Shown: positions 26,437 to 34,670 of the stretch, piece by piece
Layout: every line of letters starts with the position of its first letter
Numbering within the stretch: the stretch's first letter is position 1
NCBI GenBank assembly: GCA_910585295.1
Contig: CAJUDE010000025.1
Span: 20,469 to 84,468, forward strand
Reading direction: 5' to 3'
DNA: 64,000 bases
From: an uncultured Lachnospiraceae bacterium
GTDB taxonomy: Bacteria > Bacillota > Clostridia > Lachnospirales > Lachnospiraceae
Translations under genes and position numbers: made by a program
The notes under the pieces: generated by a model
The model's input: only the letters and a program-made list of their open reading frames with translations
What the model was told of the DNA's origin: nothing
Database searches by the model: none

Positions 26437-28487
26437 ACTTCTATGTCTCCTTCCTCAAGCATCTGGTCCAATGTTACCTGGATGCGCCTCTTTGCTTCTG
26501 ATACGCTGCAGCCTTTCATCTGGGCGCCTGCCACGTTCAGATGCCCGCCGCCCCCTAAACGTTCCATAATAAGCTGCACATTGATTTCATCAATGGAACG
26601 GGAACTGATATAGATTTTTTCATTGTATTCGGTAAGCACAAAAGAAGCCTTAATCCCTACAATATTCAACAATTCATTTGCAGCCTGCGCCCCTGCAATC
26701 GTTGGGCTTTCCACATCACGGTATGCCGGGCAGATGGAAATGGCAAACGCTCCCCTATATACTTCCGCATAACGGACCGCCTCCGCCCTGGCCTTATAAG
26801 CCGCCATATCATCCCGCAAAAGCTTACGGACCCTGGTGACTTCCGCCCCGCAGCGGCGTAGGTAAGCGGCTGCCTCAAAGGTCCTGACCCCTGTTTTTGT
26901 CATAAAATTATTGGTGTCAATCAAAATCCCCGCATAGATGCTGTCCGCTTCATTTGATTTCAAATGGATATTCTCATTGAAATACTGCAGCACCTCCGCC
27001 ACCATCTCGCACGTGGAGGACGCATAAGTCTCAATATAGGAAAGCACTGCGTTCTCTATGACTTCGCTGCTTTGCCTGTGGTGGTCAAACACGACAATTG
27101 TCTTAGTTTTCCCAAGAAGCTCTGGGCATTCTGTATAATTTGGCCGGTTCGTGTCAACGACCACTACCACGCTCCGGTAATCCGCCATTTCCAACGCCCG
27201 CTCGCCCCTAACAAACATATCCGCCGGATAGCCCTTTTCTTCTGTAAAGCACTCTTTCATAGGCCGCAGGGATGAAGTGACCTCATTTAACACAATATGG
27301 GCTTTCTTCCCCAAAACCTGCGCGGCGCAGTAAATGCCGATTGCAGCCCCAAAGGAATCCATATCGCTGATGCTATGCCCCATAATAAAGACTTCTTCCC
27401 GGCTCTCTATAATTTCCCGCAGCGCATGGGCTTTCACCCTTGCCTTTACGCGGGTCATCTTCTCCACCTGCCTGGACTTCCCGCCGAAATAAGAGATTTT
27501 TTCCCCTTCCTTCACCACAACCTGGTCGCCGCCCCTGCCCAGCGCAAGGTCGATGGCCATACGGGAATACTCGTATTTCTGGTTATAGCTGGTTCCGCTA
27601 ACCCCCACCCCAATGCTTAAGGTGACTGCCATCTCATTGCCCACTTTAACAGTTTTAACGTCTTCTAGTATGCTGAACTTATCTTCAATCAGCTCTTCCA
27701 AATATTTCTGTTTAAACGACACAAAGTATTTATCCTTTTCAATTTTCTTGATAATGCTGTCCCGTTCCGAAAAATATTTGCTTACCTTGCGGTCCACCAA
27801 CGCCACCAGCAGGGACCTTTTCACTTCCTCCACGCTCTCCAGCGCTTCCTCATAATTGTCAATATAAATCAGCATGGAAACCATTTGCTGATCCTGGATT
27901 TCCTGGATGCTGGCATGGAGTTCCGTCTCGTCAAACAAATACAGGGCAATCAAAAACTGCCCATTCTTGTCCAACTCAGGCAAGCCCTCTTCCAGGGTTT
28001 CTTCATCAAAATAAATTTTCCCTGCGCTTGCACGGTAGAACCTGCCCTTCCATTCCACTTGTATATTCCTGTTATGTTCTTCCTTCTCTAAAAGCTCCCT
28101 GGTAATGGACGGGAAAATCGTCGCCACTGATTTATGGTATCCCTTGTCCTTCTCTGTGATATTAGAAAAAGCTTCGTTCATCCATAAAATCTTGCTGTTA
28201 TAATCCAACAAGGCATATGGGATCTCAAATTCATTTAAAAGCTTCTTCTGGACCGTCCCATATTGGGTGGCAAAACTAATCACTTCATTGCGCAGCATGG
28301 ATTTATTTGCCAGGAACACGCCCAACACAACAAAAAAATATAACGCCGAAAATACAGAGACGCAGATTCCTGCCTTTTTGTCAAAATAATATAAAGGCAT
28401 ATTCATCAGCACAAGTAAAATTGTCAGCATTAGGGGCCAATACATATAATTTTTCCATTGGCCTACCGGGTAATTTTTTCTTTTCAT
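26433..28487 (-). CDS. gdpP: Cyclic-di-AMP phosphodiesterase GdpP
   Basis: 684 residues. Membrane-bound DHH-DHHA1 enzyme that degrades c-di-AMP and so affects cell-wall and potassium balance. Two N-terminal helices (~15-62), a degenerate PAS domain (~85-180), a degenerate GGDEF-like domain (~185-320), then DHH with MGHSISDMDSFGAAIG near 368 and VVFDHHR near 467, and DHHA1 near the end with GGGGHLNVAGA. All metal-ligand motifs (GHxxxDxD, DHH, Asp of DTN) are intact. Followed by rplI and dnaB. Confidence 0.95.
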   Translation of the reverse strand: MKRKNYPVGQWKNYMYWPLMLTILLVLMNMPLYYFDKKAGICVSVFSALYFFVVLGVFLANKSMLRNEVISFATQYGTVQKKLLNEFEIPYALLDYNSKILWMNEAFSNITEKDKGYHKSVATIFPSITRELLEKEEHNRNIQVEWKGRFYRASAGKIYFDEETLEEGLPELDKNGQFLIALYLFDETELHASIQEIQDQQMVSMLIYIDNYEEALESVEEVKRSLLVALVDRKVSKYFSERDSIIKKIEKDKYFVSFKQKYLEELIEDKFSILEDVKTVKVGNEMAVTLSIGVGVSGTSYNQKYEYSRMAIDLALGRGGDQVVVKEGEKISYFGGKSRQVEKMTRVKARVKAHALREIIESREEVFIMGHSISDMDSFGAAIGIYCAAQVLGKKAHIVLNEVTSSLRPMKECFTEEKGYPADMFVRGERALEMADYRSVVVVVDTNRPNYTECPELLGKTKTIVVFDHHRQSSEVIENAVLSYIETYASSTCEMVAEVLQYFNENIHLKSNEADSIYAGILIDTNNFMTKTGVRTFEAAAYLRRCGAEVTRVRKLLRDDMAAYKARAEAVRYAEVYRGAFAISICPAYRDVESPTIAGAQAANELLNIVGIKASFVLTEYNEKIYISSRSIDEINVQLIMERLGGGGHLNVAGAQMKGCSVSEAKRRIQVTLDQMLEEGDIEV

Positions 28488-28643
28488 TTATTTTCCTACC
28501 TTTATTGTGCCGTCCAGAATGCTTATTCTAAACATGTTCTAAGCACCAAGCGCCCGCTGGACAGCGTTTCCATAGCACCTTAAGGGATATTATAGCACAT
28601 TTACCCAGCCTGTTACAATATCGTTTTCTATCCCAGCCATAAC

Positions 28644-28668
28644 AAAAGGAAAGGCAATTTGCCTTTCC
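28644..28668 (-). terminator. Terminator of the XrtG operon
   Basis: GGAAAGGCA (28648-28656) and TGCCTTTCC (28660-28668); on the minus strand TTTT follows. It lies 15 bases after the last stop of the operon. Confidence 0.7.
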
Positions 28669-28682
28669 CGCCTGATATTTAC

Positions 28683-29162
28683 CTAATTTTCATCTGTCCC
28701 ATCCACGATTTGGCCTACCACATACCGTATCACCCCGGAGATTTGCTCCGTCTGCCTCCTTCTAATCTGCTCTATAAATTCCGGTTCATTCCTGCGGCTG
28801 ACAATATAGCTTCTGGTAGGGGTCTCGCTCCCTTCCATGGAAACCAGCTCCCCTCCATTTTCATGCAGCATACCCTTAAGCTCTTCATAGAAATGGTCTG
28901 TCACATTCTCAATTGTCGGCACAATCGTATCAAATGGCTCGATTGTATTTAAAATTTTGTCCTGGTATTTTTCCAAATATTGCTCAATCAATGACTCAAA
29001 TGCGCTAAACTGCACAAATTCATCCCCAACCACAATCATTGTCACTACAAATTCCCAGGTATGCGGGTGGCTCAACCCCTGCCTGCCGTCAATAATAATG
29101 TAATGGCTCATGTTCAAATAAGATTTCAGCCGGTATTCCCGGTACATTTTCTGTTTCCTCAT
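28683..29162 (-). CDS. PTPS/QueD-fold protein lacking the catalytic cysteine (second copy)
   Basis: 159 residues from ATG 29162, overlapping the preceding stop as ATGA. Looks like 6-pyruvoyltetrahydropterin synthase: MSHYI plus SHPHTWEF supply three zinc-ligand-like histidines, and FSAFESLIEQYLEKY ... ILNTIEPFDTIVPTIENVTDHFYEEL matches the following helix and the PT-x-EN motif. The cysteine that normally lies three to four residues before the His-x-His pair is missing. I read it as the XrtG-associated PTPS-related family (TIGR03112 from memory). A redox-pterin role is unlikely; a regulatory or binding role is inferred. Confidence 0.75.
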   Translation of the reverse strand: MRKQKMYREYRLKSYLNMSHYIIIDGRQGLSHPHTWEFVVTMIVVGDEFVQFSAFESLIEQYLEKYQDKILNTIEPFDTIVPTIENVTDHFYEELKGMLHENGGELVSMEGSETPTRSYIVSRRNEPEFIEQIRRRQTEQISGVIRYVVGQIVDGTDEN

Positions 29163-30217
29163 TGCCCCGCTGCCGCCTCCCAAAATGTATGAAACTGCGC
29201 CTGATAGCCCTCTGTGTTATCCTCACAATACAAGTTTGCAACGCCATGCACATTCCAGTTCTCCAACGCCCCAATAATCCGCTGGCTCGCATGTTCCTCA
29301 TACCCTACAAAAATCAACAGGACCTGCCCGCCATCCATAGAAAACCGCAGCACATGGTTGTCCAGCATCACTTGCATACGTTCAAAAAATTCATCCCTCG
29401 CCTGCTGGGACTCTGTTTCAAAAACTGCGAAGTGCAAAGGACGCGCGCCTTTTTCGTCCAGCACCTCCAGAAATTCATCCAACACGCTATTTTGAAAGAC
29501 ATGTTTCCTGGCGCTAAACGCATTTTCCCGCTTTAACTGGCCATCCAGCCGCTCAATCTGCTGGTTTTGCCAAACCATCCGCCCTTCTTGCTTTGAAATC
29601 TCCATCCCCTGCCTGGAAATTTTCCGGGACATCGCCATGCTAAGCACAATCAATAGGACCAGAACCAGGGAAAGGATAATAATAATCGAATTCTTGCATT
29701 CCAGTAAAATATTATCCTCTAAGATTGCCCTGTCATAAGTCAGCAGGCAGATTTTATACTCGCCGCCCTGCCATTCAAACACCATGCCGGACGCAACAAA
29801 CCTGCCCCCCGCTAGCTCAATCACCTTATGCCCAACCTGTCCCACTCCCAGGCTGTCCATAAATTCAGAGGCGCTGCCGCCAGCATAATAGGCGCCGTCT
29901 GTAAAGCCTTGATATCGGTTTGTCTCCGCAACGCTTTTTACAAATAACAGGGAGCCGTCTTTGCTCACAGTCCAATATTTGCTTGCCGTAGCGTCCAAGG
30001 AGCCGACAATTTCTGTAATATCCTCCTTCGTCCCCTGGCTGCCCAGGCGGTTTATCTGCCCTAACACAACTTCCACATAGCCATCCTGCTGCGTCCCATA
30101 AATTTCTAGGAACCTTGTCTCATAATTCCCCAGTTGGTAAATAATAAACGCATCCGCCGCCATGGCAAAAAAAACTACCAATGCCGTTACAATAAAAAAA
30201 TTAAATTTCCGCTTCAT
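29159..30217 (-). CDS. Two-TM sensor-like membrane protein of the XrtG operon
   Basis: 352 residues. TM1 ~7-28, an extracytoplasmic domain of ~140 residues (~30-170) with Tyr/Gly-rich patterns reminiscent of sensor domains, TM2 ~178-200, then a short coiled coil (~205-245) and a ~105-residue cytoplasmic domain that I cannot assign (it has alternating strands and helices like a degenerate nucleotide-cyclase fold but no GGDEF). No kinase motifs. It lies between the glycosyltransferase and the second PTPS gene, overlapping the latter by four bases, so it probably reports on or controls the pathway. Confidence 0.6.
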   Translation of the reverse strand: MKRKFNFFIVTALVVFFAMAADAFIIYQLGNYETRFLEIYGTQQDGYVEVVLGQINRLGSQGTKEDITEIVGSLDATASKYWTVSKDGSLLFVKSVAETNRYQGFTDGAYYAGGSASEFMDSLGVGQVGHKVIELAGGRFVASGMVFEWQGGEYKICLLTYDRAILEDNILLECKNSIIIILSLVLVLLIVLSMAMSRKISRQGMEISKQEGRMVWQNQQIERLDGQLKRENAFSARKHVFQNSVLDEFLEVLDEKGARPLHFAVFETESQQARDEFFERMQVMLDNHVLRFSMDGGQVLLIFVGYEEHASQRIIGALENWNVHGVANLYCEDNTEGYQAQFHTFWEAAAGQ

Positions 30218-30229
30218 TCCCTCTATTCC

Positions 30230-31594
30230 CTATTCATAATTAACTGCTTTGCGTATTTTTTTCAACAAATCCAAAGGCTTTCGCAGCTCTTCCTTTAACG
30301 CCGCCATAAAATCTTCCCTTTCATCTGCCAACGTGCGCGTCTTCCATGCGCTGTCTGTATTTATGCTGTTGACCACCCCTGCAAACCGGATAAAAAACAC
30401 CATAAAATTAAAAAATGGAAGCAGCGGCACCACATACCAGTGCTTTCGGTAGTAATTTCGCAATTCCCGAAATTCCCGCAAAAACCCCACGGTAGAAAAA
30501 TAATACAGGTACCCGCTGATAATATACAACAGGAAAATCATGCCAGTAGAGGCCAAAATCACTTCCGCCGAGTAATTCATGCACATTAGGCAAATAAGCG
30601 CCAGATACCAAATAAGCCGTGGAAATGCAAACGTATGGTCATACATCAATGTCCGAACCATAACATTTGTAAATATTTTGCGTGCTTTTAGGTTCTGGTC
30701 CAAAAATTGATGGGAAACCTCCAGGCTCCCCCTCTGCCACCTCTGCCTCTGGGTATAGAGCTTATTGACCCCCTCAATGGGATCCACGCAGAAGATGGCA
30801 TTTTCACAAATTTCCACCCTAATTTTCTGTATAAAACGCATTTGGAACGTAATATTGGTGTCCTCGCAAATCGTATCTGTATTGTAAAGTTTGGATTTCA
30901 GCACTGCCGATTTACGGAACGCGGAAAAAGCCCCTGAGAGGGTATAGATGGAATTTGTCTCCGACGCATAATTGCGCCCTGCCAAAAATGCCTGGGCATA
31001 TTCCATAAACTCCATTTTCCGCAGCAGCTTTGCAAACACCCCATGGTACTCCTCAATCTGCCCTGGCATGGTAAGGATAGCCCCAGTCATGCAGTCCACT
31101 TTTGGGCATGCCTCAAACTTACGCACCATATTGCTGATGGCATGGGGTTCAAACTGCCCGTCGCTGTCCACATGGATAATATATTTCCCATCTGCATTGA
31201 ACAACGCCAAGTTCAGCGCGCGGGATTTCCCCTGCCTGGCATTTAGCCACTGCATCAGCAAATCCGGGTATAGCTGCTGGCATTTAGCATACACCTGGAA
31301 AGAATTGTCTTTGCCTTGGTTATTCACCAAAAAAATGCGCATTTTTTCATTTGGGTAATCGCTGTGGTAGATAGACTGGATACATTCCTGCAAAGAACCT
31401 TCGGAATTATACACTGGGATAATGATAGTAATTTCTGGCCAAAACAAGGGATCCCCATAAGACTTTGGCATCAGCCTTTTTTTTACCAAAATCGCCATGC
31501 TGCCCAGGGATGGGATAATTTCCATTACCAGCGGGATGACAATCCATGCCGCCCAAAATAACATCGAATTTAAAAAACGTTCAATCATCGCCAT
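30230..31594 (-). CDS. XrtG-associated family 2 glycosyltransferase
   Basis: 454 residues. Membrane GT2 with one N-terminal helix and four C-terminal helices, processive-synthase layout. Nucleotide-sugar motifs: IIIPVYNSEGSLQECIQSIY, the D-x-D-like HVDSDGQF, CEDTNITFQ and QRQRWQRG (QxxRW). The length and adjacency to an exosortase of the XrtG type match the TIGR03111 family (from memory). Presumably builds a polysaccharide or glycan exported or attached together with the sorted surface protein. Overlaps the exosortase gene by 14 bases. Confidence 0.85.
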   Translation of the reverse strand: MAMIERFLNSMLFWAAWIVIPLVMEIIPSLGSMAILVKKRLMPKSYGDPLFWPEITIIIPVYNSEGSLQECIQSIYHSDYPNEKMRIFLVNNQGKDNSFQVYAKCQQLYPDLLMQWLNARQGKSRALNLALFNADGKYIIHVDSDGQFEPHAISNMVRKFEACPKVDCMTGAILTMPGQIEEYHGVFAKLLRKMEFMEYAQAFLAGRNYASETNSIYTLSGAFSAFRKSAVLKSKLYNTDTICEDTNITFQMRFIQKIRVEICENAIFCVDPIEGVNKLYTQRQRWQRGSLEVSHQFLDQNLKARKIFTNVMVRTLMYDHTFAFPRLIWYLALICLMCMNYSAEVILASTGMIFLLYIISGYLYYFSTVGFLREFRELRNYYRKHWYVVPLLPFFNFMVFFIRFAGVVNSINTDSAWKTRTLADEREDFMAALKEELRKPLDLLKKIRKAVNYE

Positions 31595-32177
31595 ACTTAA
31601 AGCTTCCTACCTTTTGCTTAATAATCTGTGGTTTGGTAAATACATAAAAATAAATCAGCACAGACAGCCCATAAAAGACAAACCGCCCAATAAACGTATG
31701 GGCAATATAATACATGTCGATGCCGCCAAAATAAATAGCCAGGCAAATCACTGTAATCCGAAGGGCGTTCGCCGCCACCATGGCAACCATCCCCAGCACC
31801 CCTACATAAACCCTCTCATATACCGAATAGACCTGGTAAAACATCAGCAAGGAAAGGTATGCGATAATTTCAATAATGCCAGAACACTCGAAATCAATTT
31901 TCAAAGAGATTGCGCCAGCAGACGACTCTACAAAAATCACCCCATATTTATAATGGGCGCTGTATATATGGGCAATTTTCCCTGGTATGCTTGCCAAAAG
32001 CGCCACAACACGGGCTAATGGCTGGGTCAAGGCTGGCTGGAGGAATGCCAGCATCAGGATAAACGCCCCGACGCTTCCCACCAAATACCGCCAGAAATTT
32101 AATTTGCTTTTCTTCAATACATGGAGGGCAAACAGCCAAACCCCAAGCCCGGCAAGCCCCGCCAGATATTTTACCAT
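31581..32177 (-). CDS. xrtG: Exosortase family protein XrtG
   Basis: 198 residues from ATG 32177 (AAGGTGAAGGG upstream). Multi-pass membrane transpeptidase predicted to cut and attach proteins with a C-terminal sorting signal. The exosortase catalytic set is visible: Cys in FECSGIIEI, Arg in ANALRIT, His in YIAHTFIGR, each at the membrane face of a helix, about 35-40 residues apart. Seven hydrophobic helices. Overlaps the upstream membrane gene by seven bases. XrtG is the Gram-positive exosortase type, always with a glycosyltransferase and PTPS-related proteins as seen here. Confidence 0.88.
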   Translation of the reverse strand: MVKYLAGLAGLGVWLFALHVLKKSKLNFWRYLVGSVGAFILMLAFLQPALTQPLARVVALLASIPGKIAHIYSAHYKYGVIFVESSAGAISLKIDFECSGIIEIIAYLSLLMFYQVYSVYERVYVGVLGMVAMVAANALRITVICLAIYFGGIDMYYIAHTFIGRFVFYGLSVLIYFYVFTKPQIIKQKVGSFKYGDD

Positions 32178-34630
32178 CCCTTCACCTTCCTTTCTCCCTG
32201 CCGCCTTAAATGCCTTGCATATGCCAGGGCAACGCATAATGCCGCAATACTGACAGCCGCCCCCAGGCCAAGGTAAGGATGCCCCAGGGAAATTTCCGTA
32301 GTGCCAGCCATAACATAAGCCAAGTGGTTCTTTCCATATAATGCCTGGGCTGACTGAAAACTATCGTGGTAGGCAAGGCCAGTGTTCACATGGTCCTTGC
32401 CCGCCGTTACCACTATACGGCCTGACGTGCATTGTAACTGAAGCGGCACGACCTCACGGTCTGGAAGCTCGTCCGGGCTTATATCCATTGCCCGGCCCAA
32501 AAGCTTCCCTACGCCTTGGTCCAAGGTAATGCTGTAATAATAAGTCAGGTTTAGGCCAACCAGCACAATATTGTCATTTTTTACCGTGCCAAAAAACGGA
32601 AGCTTCCAATCTAGGTCCTGCACCGTCCCCCATACCTCATCTAACCCATCCAGGTAAACGGTACTCCATTCCCGATGCCCGTCGGGGAACAAGTCTGTTT
32701 CCAATACCCCATCTACAGTATCTAAATCAGGGTAGCCCTGGGAAAAAGTAACGCCGTTGCAGACAACCCCCAAAAAACTTTGGTTTTGGCTGCCCCTGTC
32801 ATCGGGTATCCCGTCCGCCGCAATGACAATGCGCACGCCTGCCTCGCTTAAATCAGTGATTAACTGTTCCGCCGCTGGCTTGTCATCATAAGTAAACCCT
32901 GCCAGATAAACCAAATCATATCCCGCAAGCTCTTCAAAAGTAAAATCATTCAGGTTTGTGGTCCCAACCTCTTCCACAACAGGGAATTGGCGGGATAAGG
33001 CTGGCGCAGCCGTGCCGATGCCAATAGCACGGTAGTTAGAGACTGTCCCCCAATTTCCTTCCACGCCGCGCAAATAGTACAAGCGGTAATCTTCATTCGC
33101 AGCCATTAACCGATATCCCGTTTTTATGGCTGCCTGGTCCATTTTACGGGTAGGGTAGCTCGCTAAGTCATTTACAAGGCCTAACTGTATGATAACCGTA
33201 TCATTCCCTAATTCCTTGCACCGGTCAAACATATACAGATAATTCCCTTCCTCCAAAGCCCTGTCCACCTGTTTGAAATTCGTTACTGTCCTGGCTGCTT
33301 CTTCCACGGCCCCGTAAGAAGTCGCCGCTGGCTTTCCATACCCGGATACCAGGTATGCGCTGGTGGAACCCAAGCTGCTTTCATCCAGCAATGCCAGCCG
33401 CTGCCCTGTCACTTCCTTTGCCCGTCCCACCAATGTTTTCTCTGAATAATATGCCAACCTCCATTCTGGCCCCAACCCGGATTGGTTCCCCAAAATTAAC
33501 TGCAGGGAGGGGACGGCATCCAATACCAGCAGCACAGCAAACAGCAGCACCCAGCCCTTTTTCAGCGTGTCCCAAATCAGGAAACTAAACAGGGCCATGC
33601 CTAAGGCAATTGAGATAAAACGCAGCATTTGCAGGTATTCCCCGCCCGGAACTACGGACAGGAACAAATAAAATGTCTCCGAACTAAAGGCAAGCGCCAG
33701 AATCCCCACCCAAAATCCAGGCATAGATTTTTTCTTACTGAGGAAAATACCAAAAACAGCCAGCAGCGCAGCCGCCAAGCCAAAATAGGAATCAACAGCC
33801 CCCCGCTGTATACGGGCTATAGGGTTTAGGGACAACCACATACTTTGGAAAAAATCTGCCAGAATCTCAGATGGCTCCACAGGGGACACCCTGCCAGCCA
33901 GGGATGGGACTACCCAGAACCCAGCCAGGGAAAATCCCAATGCCAATGAAAAGACTGCCTGCAAATTCCTACGCCATGTACGGTATATCGCAATATCTAT
34001 AAGCAAATACAGGCAGCACAGCCCGAATACCATCCCCGCATAACCAGGTTGGCACAGGGAAATCAAGGCAAAGAAAACCGTTATCCATAGAAAGGCATGC
34101 CAATCACAGGTTTTCAAATAATGGTATACCCAATAGAGCAGCATTGGCAAGATTGCAATGCAAACCGACCTTGCCAAATCGCCTTCATAGAATAATGTAA
34201 ACAAATTATTCGGCGTAAAAAACCATAATATGCCCAAGAAAGCCCCTAAAAAAGGGCGTTCTGCCTGAACGCCCGCATAGAGCCAGCAAACAGCCCCCAA
34301 GAAAAACAGGGACATTATAAAAATAAGGTAGCCAGCCATTGGGCTTCCGCCGCCAAATAATTGGCAGGCAGCCAGCAAATAGGCAGGCACAGGGGCGAAA
34401 CAGCGCATCAGCTCCATGCCGTTATACCAGTTTGGGTCAAACATAGGCCAAACATCCCCGTTGCATACCGCCTGATATAACGCGTCCCCACGGTACAGCC
34501 AGCCCATTGTGTCCTTGCCACTGGGATAGATACCGCTGCCCTTTACTAAAATTGCAATCCCAAATGCCAGCATAGCATAAAGAATGGGCATGGATAACAT
34601 CAGGTAACCTACTCTCTTACTGTTTTTCAA
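32171..34630 (-). CDS. PTPS_related multi-pass membrane protein
   Basis: 819 residues from TTG 34630 (GGAGGG eight bases upstream). About twelve helices in the first ~400 residues and one near the C-terminus, with a ~350-residue extracytoplasmic domain between. The N-terminal part contains WYNGMELMRCFAPVPAYLLAA, which matches the PTPS_related membrane domain (PF10131 by memory) and is akin to YfhO/GT-C glycosyltransferases. Likely a sugar transferase or flippase-like partner of the exosortase. No kinase or ATPase motifs. Confidence 0.75.
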   Translation of the reverse strand: MKNSKRVGYLMLSMPILYAMLAFGIAILVKGSGIYPSGKDTMGWLYRGDALYQAVCNGDVWPMFDPNWYNGMELMRCFAPVPAYLLAACQLFGGGSPMAGYLIFIMSLFFLGAVCWLYAGVQAERPFLGAFLGILWFFTPNNLFTLFYEGDLARSVCIAILPMLLYWVYHYLKTCDWHAFLWITVFFALISLCQPGYAGMVFGLCCLYLLIDIAIYRTWRRNLQAVFSLALGFSLAGFWVVPSLAGRVSPVEPSEILADFFQSMWLSLNPIARIQRGAVDSYFGLAAALLAVFGIFLSKKKSMPGFWVGILALAFSSETFYLFLSVVPGGEYLQMLRFISIALGMALFSFLIWDTLKKGWVLLFAVLLVLDAVPSLQLILGNQSGLGPEWRLAYYSEKTLVGRAKEVTGQRLALLDESSLGSTSAYLVSGYGKPAATSYGAVEEAARTVTNFKQVDRALEEGNYLYMFDRCKELGNDTVIIQLGLVNDLASYPTRKMDQAAIKTGYRLMAANEDYRLYYLRGVEGNWGTVSNYRAIGIGTAAPALSRQFPVVEEVGTTNLNDFTFEELAGYDLVYLAGFTYDDKPAAEQLITDLSEAGVRIVIAADGIPDDRGSQNQSFLGVVCNGVTFSQGYPDLDTVDGVLETDLFPDGHREWSTVYLDGLDEVWGTVQDLDWKLPFFGTVKNDNIVLVGLNLTYYYSITLDQGVGKLLGRAMDISPDELPDREVVPLQLQCTSGRIVVTAGKDHVNTGLAYHDSFQSAQALYGKNHLAYVMAGTTEISLGHPYLGLGAAVSIAALCVALAYARHLRRQGERKVKGW

Positions 34631-34670
34631 TGCCCATCCCTCCTAAATGATTCTGCTGCCAGAATTTATA

